12,333 nucleotides of DNA from Oscillospiraceae bacterium (lineage in GTDB: Bacteria > Bacillota > Clostridia > Oscillospirales > Ruminococcaceae): positions 1 to 12,333 of the forward strand of contig JAGAKC010000387.1 in assembly GCA_017848155.1 (NCBI GenBank), in the 5' to 3' direction. Position 1 is the first letter of the stretch; each line of letters opens with the position of its first letter. This document shows, piece after piece, positions 7,465-12,333 of this stretch. The notes below the pieces were generated by a model. The model worked only from the letters and a program-made list of their open reading frames with translations, ran no database searches and was not told where the DNA came from. A program made the translations under genes and the position numbers.

Positions 7465-7516
7465 GCCCCGACATTGGTGAGCTATCCTTTGTCGGGGCAT
7501 TCTGTTTTCTTGTTTT
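7465..7516 (+). terminator. Riboswitch-controlled terminator upstream of ribU
   Basis: GCCCCGACA (7465-7473) pairs perfectly with TGTCGGGGC (7490-7498) around a 16-base loop, followed by a T-rich tail to 7516. The left arm GCCCCGA is also complementary to the aptamer's own TCGGGGC (7327-7333). An alternative fold that joins the two would disrupt both aptamer and terminator and could act as the antiterminator. Confidence 0.88.
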
Positions 7517-7537
7517 CCCGAGGAATTGGAGGAAACG

Positions 7538-8215
7538 ATGAACAACACAACAACTACAACAGCAGGCAGACCGGCAAAACGTGTGGACGTGCGCAGACTG
7601 GTATTCACGGCGCTTCTCGGAGCGCTTTCCATTGTGCTTGCGAACTTCCTTAAGTTCAAGGTACCGATAATGCCCGGCTTTATCAGCTTTGATTTTTCCG
7701 ACATGCCTGCGATGCTTGCGTCGCTTACGATGGGGCCTGTATCGGGCGTGCTGGTGGCGCTGATAAAGAATCTGCAGGGACTAATGGTGACCGAAACGGG
7801 CGGCGTCGGTGAGCTTTCAAACTTCATCCTCAGTGCTTCACTGGTGCTTCCTGCGGGCATAGTTGCCATGAAAACAAAGAAGCTGTGGGCGATAATCGTC
7901 GGCTGCGTCGGCGGTGCAGTGCTTATGGGTCTTGTCAGCATAGCTTCAAATTACTTCATCATGTACCCTGCGTATGCGGCGGTGTTCATTCCAAAGCCTG
8001 AGCTTTCCATGAGCGACAAGCTGGATATCATCGTCGGTATGTACAAGGGACTTATCCCTGCTCTTGACGGCAGCATCAACGGACTTCTGGATGTGCTGGT
8101 GATGTTTAATATGCCGTTCACGATGGTAAAGGGACTTACTGCGGCGATCATTTCAGTGCCGCTTTACAAAAGACTGCGCCCTGTGTTCAACAGCTTCTAC
8201 AGAAACGAGGGCTAA
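7538..8215 (+). CDS. ribU: Riboflavin ECF transporter substrate-binding (S) component RibU
   Basis: An integral membrane S component that captures riboflavin and works with a shared ECF module (EcfT and two ATPases), not encoded here. The 225 residues have a short polar Thr/Asn-rich N-terminus, then about six hydrophobic segments. The RibU-like signature lies in VPIMPGFISFDFSDMPAM, followed by LTMGPVSGVLVALIKNLQG and GGVGELSNF. The upstream FMN riboswitch supports riboflavin as the substrate. ATG 7538 follows GGAGG (7528-7532); an in-frame TTG at 7526 overlaps this site and is not used. The DUF5662 gene starts 25 bases after its stop. Confidence 0.95.
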   Translation: MNNTTTTTAGRPAKRVDVRRLVFTALLGALSIVLANFLKFKVPIMPGFISFDFSDMPAMLASLTMGPVSGVLVALIKNLQGLMVTETGGVGELSNFILSASLVLPAGIVAMKTKKLWAIIVGCVGGAVLMGLVSIASNYFIMYPAYAAVFIPKPELSMSDKLDIIVGMYKGLIPALDGSINGLLDVLVMFNMPFTMVKGLTAAIISVPLYKRLRPVFNSFYRNEG

Positions 8216-8240
8216 GGGTGCGGCATCAACGGAGGTCACA

Positions 8241-8786
8241 ATGTCGCTAAAAGGAGCCTTAGGGCATTTCAGAACTATTACAAAACACCGTCATAAGGTT
8301 ATATCCCACTGCGCAAAGGCAGGTATCCTGTGGCAGGGTCTGCGCCATGATCTGTCGAAATATTCCCCTACGGAGTTTCTGGCAGGCGCAAGGTACTATC
8401 AGGGCACACGCTCCCCGAATGAAGCGGAGCGTGAGGCTTACGGCTACTCGAAGGCATGGCTCCACCACACGGGCAGGAATCGCCACCATTTCGAGTACTG
8501 GTTCGACTATGACCCTGTCACCAAGACCAATCAGCCTGTAAAGATGCCGCTGAATTATGTGATAGAGATGTTCTGTGACCGTGTAGCGGCAAGCAAGATA
8601 TATCAGGGAAAAAACTACACCGACCGACATCCGCTGGAGTACTTCCTTAAGGCAAAGGGGACACGAGTGATCCACAAGGAAACATCGGACTTCCTTGAAA
8701 AGCTGCTCACTATGCTGGCGGAGGAAGGGGAAAAAAATACATTTTTTTACATAAAATGCTATAAAACATCTAACAAAGAATATTGA
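8241..8786 (+). CDS. DUF5662 family protein, HD-like, unknown function
   Basis: A 181-residue soluble protein that I recognise as the DUF5662 type common in gut Firmicutes and phages. The visible pattern is His-rich: H16 and H18, GLRHDLSKYSPTEF with His36-Asp37, AWLHHTGRNRHHFEYW, and a later MFCDRVAASK. The spacing of H, HD, H(H) and D resembles a metal-dependent HD phosphohydrolase, but this is inference and no substrate is known to me. ATG 8241 follows GGAGGT (8231-8236). It lies 25 bases after ribU with no terminator between, so it should share the FMN-controlled transcript. The last 20 residues, encoded around two A/T runs (8729-8748), look less conserved than the rest. Confidence 0.82.
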   Translation: MSLKGALGHFRTITKHRHKVISHCAKAGILWQGLRHDLSKYSPTEFLAGARYYQGTRSPNEAEREAYGYSKAWLHHTGRNRHHFEYWFDYDPVTKTNQPVKMPLNYVIEMFCDRVAASKIYQGKNYTDRHPLEYFLKAKGTRVIHKETSDFLEKLLTMLAEEGEKNTFFYIKCYKTSNKEY

Positions 8787-8810
8787 AAACTGTTAAAAGT
8801 GCACAAAAAA

Positions 8811-8844
8811 CACTCCGTATCTTCGTTATGCGGAGCGTTTTTTT
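8811..8844 (+). terminator. Intrinsic terminator after the ribU-DUF5662 unit
   Basis: CTCCGTAT (8813-8820), loop CTTCGTT, ATGCGGAG (8828-8835), one G-T wobble, followed by CG and seven T residues (8838-8844). Confidence 0.88.
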
Positions 8845-8847
8845 ATA

Positions 8848-8876
8848 TTGACGATATTGTTTTAAAATGATATAAT
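8848..8876 (+). promoter_or_regulatory. Sigma-A promoter of the chemoreceptor gene
   Basis: TTGACG (8848-8853), 17 bases, TATAAT (8871-8876), directly after the upstream terminator. The transcript should start near 8883, leaving a leader of about 85 bases. No flagellar sigma-28 type promoter is evident. Confidence 0.85.
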
Positions 8877-8894
8877 ATTAACATAAATCATAAT

Positions 8895-8945
8895 ATGCAG
8901 ATATTGTCTGCATGTTTCTGTAGACAGTCATATGATCGCTGTCTA
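8895..8945 (+). other. Two hairpins in the chemoreceptor mRNA leader
   Basis: The first hairpin is ATGCAGA (8895-8901) with TCTGCAT (8907-8913). The second is TAGACAG (8921-8927) with CTGTCTA (8939-8945). Both have seven pairs. TGTCT in the first hairpin is also complementary to AGACA in the second, so the two folds could exchange. The second ends ten bases before the ribosome site. It matches no riboswitch class I recognise. Confidence 0.45.
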
Positions 8946-8966
8946 TGGAAGGATCGGAGGTTAATC

Positions 8967-10937
8967 ATGGCAAAGGCAAAGGGCAGTAAAGGCAGTTTGA
9001 TGGCAAGGCTTACAAGGCTTGCGGTAATTCCTACGGTGGTAGTTGGCATTGTCGTTGCGGCGCTTGCTATCACTGCAACAACAGTATCTTATAATACTGT
9101 ATATCAGGATGAGGCTATCTCGCTTGCGGAAGCATATGCCACCAGCACTCAGAATCTTCTGGAGAACCTGTCACAGCAGTTTGATGTTGTGATCGAGAAT
9201 CCTGATATAGTTAACGAAAACATATCGATGGAAGAGCGCAGGGCTATTCTTGACAATCGTGCTTCAACAAGTACGTTCAAGGACTTTTCCGTTGCGTATG
9301 CGGACGGTAAGACATACAACGATACCGATATATCCCAGCGTGACTATTTCAAGCAGGCTATGGCGAACAAGGGTGCGTATGTGTCAAGTCCTGTACTTAG
9401 AATGACCGACAACAGCCTTACTATAATGATGGGTAAGTATTTTAATGCAAACGGTCAGGACTACCTTGTATACGGCGGTCTTGCAACAGACACAGTAAAC
9501 CAGATAATCGAAAAGGTACATTTCGGCGAGAACGGCGTGAGCTTCATTATCGACAAGGACGGTCAGATAATAGCCACCAGCAACGAGGAGATGTTCCCCA
9601 TCCTTACAAATCTCAAGGACAAGGAGAACCTTTCCGCGGGACTTAAAGAGCTGTCTGCCGTGTCTGACAGCATGCTTACATATGAGGAAGGAACCTGCCA
9701 GAAAACAGTAAATGGTCAGCAGTACTATATCGGCTATGCTCCTGTTGCGGGCGCTGAGGGCTGGTCCATCGCAGTGGCTACTCCCTGGTCGCCAGTTGTG
9801 TGGAAGATAAATACGTCCGCTCTTCAGATACTTGCTCTGGCTACAGTTGCGGTGATCCTGGTAATAATCGTTCTGAGATTCCCCATCAAGAGGATCGCAG
9901 CACCCATAGCAAAGACTGCTAAGCGTCTTGTGGAATTTGCTGACGGCGATATCTCCAGTCCTGCTCCCACGACTGATTTCGGCGGTGAGATACAGGATAT
10001 GACCGAGGCGCTCGATTCCATGATAAAGACCATCAGTGGCTGTATCGGCGATATCAGGAACGTGCTTACGTCCATGGCTGACGGCGATCTTACGGCAAGA
10101 CCCTCCGTTGAATACAAGGGTGAGTTCAGCGAGATAAGCATATCCCTTGAGAATATCGGCGATTCGCTGAATCAGGTAATGTCCGAGGTAGGACGCTCTG
10201 CCACAGAGGTGCGCGACGGCGCAAGCCAGCTCGCAGAAGGCTCTTCACAGCTCTCTCAGAATGCTGTTACACAGGCGGCTGCTGTTGATGAGATCACATC
10301 TACAGTACTTGATATCGCAAAGAAAACAGAGGCAAACAACGAGAACGTAAAGCGTGCGCTTGAAACTGTCCAGACAGCTAATCAGCAGGCTCAGGAAGGA
10401 TCCCGCAGCATGGGCGAGATGCTTGAGGCTATTCACGAGATCGAAAGCTCCTCCAAGGAGATCGAGCAGATCATGAAGGTCATCGACGACATTGCATTCC
10501 AGACGAATATTCTGGCGCTGAACGCTGCGATCGAGGCTGCAAGAGCAGGCGAGGCAGGCAAGGGCTTCGCAGTGGTTGCAGACGAGGTAAGAAACCTTGC
10601 AGGCAAGAGCGGCGATGCCGCAAAGCAGACAGGCGAGCTGATAAACCGCTCCATCGAGGCTGTGAACCGTGGTGCAGAGCTTGCTGACACCACATCCGCT
10701 GCGCTTACTGATATCGTAAACGGTGTCGAGGACATCGCAGGTGTAATGGCAGGCATCGCAGACGCAAACGATGAGCAGGCTGCTGCTGTGGAGCAGATAT
10801 CCTCCGGCATGGAGAATGTCAATATGGCTATCCACAACACCAGCGCTACCGCAGAGGAGAGCGCCGCAGCAAGCGAGGAGCTGTCCGCACTGGCTGTCAG
10901 CCTTACAGATGTCGTAGGACGCTTCACCACCGTGTAA
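8967..10937 (+). CDS. Methyl-accepting chemotaxis protein with a dCache-type sensor
   Basis: A 656-residue transmembrane receptor that passes ligand signals to CheW/CheA. Domains in order: basic cytoplasmic tail (1-16); TM1 (about 17-40); an extracytoplasmic double-Cache sensor (about 41-280) with the [19 protein letters not shown] pattern and a second lobe [14 protein letters not shown]2 (about 286-307); a HAMP region (about 308-360); then a long helical signalling domain with the hairpin tip [20 protein letters not shown] starting near residue 510 and [16 protein letters not shown]. Gln/Glu-rich helices provide likely methylation sites. There is no C-terminal NWETF-like CheR/CheB tether; it ends [12 protein letters not shown] 8967 follows GGAGG (8956-8960); an in-frame ATG at 8895 lies in a leader hairpin and is rejected. 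It has its own promoter and terminator and no chemotaxis neighbours, so the ligand is unknown. Confidence 0.95.
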   Translation: MAKAKGSKGSLMARLTRLAVIPTVVVGIVVAALAITATTVSYNTVYQDEAISLAEAYATSTQNLLENLSQQFDVVIENPDIVNENISMEERRAILDNRASTSTFKDFSVAYADGKTYNDTDISQRDYFKQAMANKGAYVSSPVLRMTDNSLTIMMGKYFNANGQDYLVYGGLATDTVNQIIEKVHFGENGVSFIIDKDGQIIATSNEEMFPILTNLKDKENLSAGLKELSAVSDSMLTYEEGTCQKTVNGQQYYIGYAPVAGAEGWSIAVATPWSPVVWKINTSALQILALATVAVILVIIVLRFPIKRIAAPIAKTAKRLVEFADGDISSPAPTTDFGGEIQDMTEALDSMIKTISGCIGDIRNVLTSMADGDLTARPSVEYKGEFSEISISLENIGDSLNQVMSEVGRSATEVRDGASQLAEGSSQLSQNAVTQAAAVDEITSTVLDIAKKTEANNENVKRALETVQTANQQAQEGSRSMGEMLEAIHEIESSSKEIEQIMKVIDDIAFQTNILALNAAIEAARAGEAGKGFAVVADEVRNLAGKSGDAAKQTGELINRSIEAVNRGAELADTTSAALTDIVNGVEDIAGVMAGIADANDEQAAAVEQISSGMENVNMAIHNTSATAEESAAASEELSALAVSLTDVVGRFTTV

Positions 10938-10951
10938 CTATGTATTTTGTT

Positions 10952-10983
10952 CAGCACCGTCATTCGTGGCGGTGCTGTCTTTA
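10952..10983 (+). terminator. Intrinsic terminator after the chemoreceptor gene
   Basis: CAGCACCGTCA (10952-10962), TTCG tetraloop, TGGCGGTGCTG (10967-10977): eleven pairs with one wobble, then TCTTTA. Confidence 0.88.
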
Positions 10984-11006
10984 TGCAATAATTTTTGGTT
11001 TTGGTG

Positions 11007-11036
11007 TTGACTTTATGGGTGGTTATGTGATATAAT
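11007..11036 (+). promoter_or_regulatory. Promoter reading into the 125-bp repeats
   Basis: TTGACT (11007-11012), 18 bases, TATAAT (11031-11036). The transcript should start near 11043, right at the border of the repeat array, and run through both repeat units into the lipoprotein gene at 11371. A shorter non-coding RNA from the same promoter is equally possible. Confidence 0.8.
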
Positions 11037-11087
11037 AAACTTGGCTTTTTCAAAAGCTGCGCTTTTGCGCCAAGTTTATTGAACGGC

Positions 11088-11149
11088 GGGGAGGTCTGCT
11101 TCGCAGACGGCTGCTGTTGCAGCCATCAAACGCTTTGCGTTTGCTCTCC
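11088..11149 (+). other. Predicted four-way-junction (cloverleaf) structure, copy 1
   Basis: Closing stem GGGGAG (11088-11093) with CTCTCC (11144-11149), one wobble. Inside it are three hairpins: GTCTGC-TTC-GCAGAC (11094-11108), GGCTGC-TGTT-GCAGCC (11109-11124) and CAAACGC-TTT-GCGTTTG (11127-11143). Only two bases (11125-11126) are unpaired at the junction. The pairing is exact, but whether it acts as RNA or as a DNA cruciform is unknown. It is not a tRNA: loops of three or four bases and no acceptor features. Confidence 0.7.
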
Positions 11150-11212
11150 TGGTTTAGATAAACTGTTGGCTATATCAAAAGCTGTGCTTTTGCGCCAAGT
11201 TTATTGAACGGC

Positions 11213-11274
11213 GGGGAGGTCTGCTTCGCAGACGGCTGCTGTTGCAGCCATCAAACGCTTTGCGTTTGCTCTCC
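11213..11274 (+). other. Predicted four-way-junction (cloverleaf) structure, copy 2
   Basis: Identical in sequence to copy 1: closing stem 11213-11218 with 11269-11274, hairpins at 11219-11233, 11234-11249 and 11252-11268. Confidence 0.7.
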
Positions 11275-11370
11275 TGGTTTAGATATACTGTTGGCTATAT
11301 CAAAAGCTGCGCTTTTGCTTATAATGGATGATGAAATAATTCACAACTTAACAGAAATGGAGAAATGCAT

Positions 11371-12168
11371 ATGAAAAAGTTTTTCAAAACTATTGCAGCT
11401 ATCGCACTGACAGCAGTAATGTGCGCAGGATGCAGCAGCACTGTAAAGCCTAACGAGGTGTTTTCCGCTGCTGACCTTGAGGGCAAGGTCATCGGTGTAC
11501 AGCAGGGCACTACCGGTGATACGTTCGTAAGCAGCGAGGAGAACGGCGTAAAAGCAAAGGAAGTGTCCAAGTTTAAAAAGGGCACAGAGGCTATCACTGC
11601 TCTTAAGCAGGGCAAGGTGGATGCAGTCGTTATCGATAACGAGCCTGCGCTTGAGTTCGTTGCGGACAATGACGATCTTATGATACTTGATGAGAAGCTG
11701 GCTGTTGAGGAGTACGCTATCGCAGTAAACAAGGACAGACCTGAGCTTACAGCTGCCATCAACACTGCACTGGATGAGCTTGAGGCTGATGGTACTCTCG
11801 GTGAGCTTAAGGCTTTCTGGATAGAGGAAACAGGCGGAAAGGGCTACGTTTCCCCCGAGGGCATCGCATATCCCAACGGCACACTGACAATGGCTACAAA
11901 CGCTACATTCCCTCCCTATGAGTTTAAGAGAGAGGGCGAGATCGTAGGCTTCGACGTTGATATGATGCGTGCTGTGTGCGACAAGCTTGGATATGAGCTT
12001 AAGATCAGCGACATGGACTTCAATTCCATCATTGCTGCCGTAAAGTCTGGCAAGGCTGATGTGGGTGTTGCAGGTATCAGTGTGACTGAGGACCGCAAGG
12101 CAAACATAGACTTTACAAGATCCTACTTTGATTCTGCCGCACAGGTGATCATCGTAAGAAAGAAGTAA
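11371..12168 (+). CDS. Circularly permuted amino-acid ABC transporter substrate-binding lipoprotein
   Basis: A 265-residue lipoprotein with the extracellular solute-binding protein family 3 fold, expected to bind an amino acid at the outer membrane face. A signal peptide ends in MCAGC; Cys21 is the likely lipidated residue, although Cys at -3 of the lipobox is unusual. The family's two halves are in reverse order. Residues 35 to about 150 are the normally C-terminal half (DLEGKVIGVQQGTTGD, DAVVIDNEPALEF, EEYAIAVNK, ELEADGTLGELKAFW). A 20-residue linker (151-170) follows, and then the normally N-terminal half (171-265; LTMATNATFPPYEF, GEIVGFDVDMMRAV, VGVAGISVTEDRKANIDF, QVIIVRKK). Ligand residues appear kept: Asp89 (amino group) and Arg242 (carboxylate). 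ATG 11371 has GGAG (11359-11362) eight bases upstream; ATG 11365 is too close. No permease or ATPase adjoins it, and a terminator follows directly. Confidence 0.9.
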   Translation: MKKFFKTIAAIALTAVMCAGCSSTVKPNEVFSAADLEGKVIGVQQGTTGDTFVSSEENGVKAKEVSKFKKGTEAITALKQGKVDAVVIDNEPALEFVADNDDLMILDEKLAVEEYAIAVNKDRPELTAAINTALDELEADGTLGELKAFWIEETGGKGYVSPEGIAYPNGTLTMATNATFPPYEFKREGEIVGFDVDMMRAVCDKLGYELKISDMDFNSIIAAVKSGKADVGVAGISVTEDRKANIDFTRSYFDSAAQVIIVRKK

Positions 12169-12173
12169 TATCC

Positions 12174-12214
12174 GACCGTGCCGTGCGTCATAACAGCTTC
12201 GGCACGGTCTTGTT
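12174..12214 (+). terminator. Intrinsic terminator after the substrate-binding protein gene
   Basis: GACCGTGCCG (12174-12183) pairs perfectly with CGGCACGGTC (12200-12209), followed by TTGTT. It starts five bases after the stop codon, so the gene ends its transcript here. Confidence 0.88.
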
Positions 12215-12237
12215 AAGTATAGGGGGTATCGGCGAAG

Positions 12238-12333
12238 GTGATTACATACAATGCCGTGTTTGCGCTGCTGTCAGAGGCTTCGGCTACTGCACAGACTGAG
12301 GAGATAGGCGCTGTTGCAGGCTTTTTCAAGGGG
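12238..12333 (+). CDS. Possible start of an unidentified gene, cut by the window edge
   Basis: The only frame that stays open to the right edge in this segment runs from a stop at 12220. The first plausible start is GTG 12238, giving VITYNAVFALLSEASATAQT-like sequence that continues past the window. AGGGGG (12221-12226) lies 11 bases upstream, which is long. Codon choice (GCT, GAG, AAG, GGC) matches the neighbours. I do not recognise the fragment. A competing signal, AAGGTGAT (12235-12242) eight bases before ATG 12251, would open an 18-codon frame that ends at TAG within the window. Confidence 0.35.
   Translation, partial: MITYNAVFALLSEASATAQTEEIGAVAGFFKG

Larger units (their letters stand above)
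11051..11318 (+). repeat. Tandem 125-bp repeats, two full copies plus an 18-bp partial third
   Basis: Copies lie at 11051-11175, 11176-11300 and 11301-11318 (partial). The two full copies differ at only two positions (11060/11185 C to T and 11161/11286 A to T). Each starts with the hairpin CAAAAGC-TGC-GCTTTTG, continues with GCCAAGTTTATTGAAC, then the cloverleaf at 11088-11149 or 11213-11274, and ends in a TTTAGATAAACTGTTGGC-like AT-rich tail. The bases before copy 1 (TAATAAACTTGGC) resemble the tail of a unit, so homology extends slightly left and overlaps the -10 box. In copy 1, AAACTTGGC (11037-11045) also pairs with GCCAAGTTT (11069-11077). No open reading frame of note lies in the array. 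It is not a CRISPR: the unit is too long and there are no spacers. Confidence 0.95.

Noticed and set aside
8778-8808. CTGTTAA-AAG-TGCACAA as a second Rex site
   Set aside because: The spacer is three bases rather than four, the right half is poor, and it lies at the end of a transcript just before a terminator.
11051-11318. Reading the repeats as a CRISPR array or tRNA cluster
   Set aside because: The units are 125 bp, directly abutting and without unique spacers. The cloverleaf has 3-4-base loops and none of the conserved tRNA bases.

Overview
The window looks like chromosome of an anaerobic Firmicute of the Ruminococcus / Oscillospiraceae kind. This rests on Rex, a eukaryote-type NADP-isocitrate dehydrogenase beside a short aconitase, an ECF-type RibU under an FMN riboswitch, strong AAAGGA/GGAGG ribosome sites, clean TTGACA-17-TATAAT promoters, and a small Cys/Gly/Asn-rich protein of a type I associate with this group. 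The genus is inference. No tRNA, rRNA, CRISPR array, transposase or phage gene is visible.

Layout. (1) The 3' part of an SGNH/GDSL hydrolase ends at 572, followed by a terminator. (2) A redox/carbon cluster, acn-icd-rex (752-4659), starts from a near-perfect promoter. A candidate Rex operator covers its -35 box, so the cluster may be NADH-responsive and encode its own regulator. (3) A convergent 49-aa cysteine-rich membrane peptide (minus strand) shares a terminator with rex. (4) A PLP enzyme of the methionine gamma-lyase/aluminium-resistance family is followed 30 bases on by the endoribonuclease YicC. (5) A promoter, FMN riboswitch and terminator control ribU (riboflavin uptake), which is followed by a DUF5662 gene. 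(6) A monocistronic methyl-accepting chemotaxis protein has its own promoter, two leader hairpins and a terminator. (7) An intergenic region of about 430 bases carries a strong promoter and then two nearly identical 125-bp tandem repeats. Each repeat can fold into a compact four-way-junction cloverleaf. (8) Next comes a lipoprotein solute-binding protein whose two halves are in reversed order (a circular permutation), closed by a terminator. (9) An open frame begins at the right edge.

The two most unusual items are adjacent: the 125-bp cloverleaf repeats form the upstream region of the circularly permuted amino-acid-binding lipoprotein (11007-12214). The third is the candidate Rex site at 629-646, which ties the regulator gene to the cluster it sits in.
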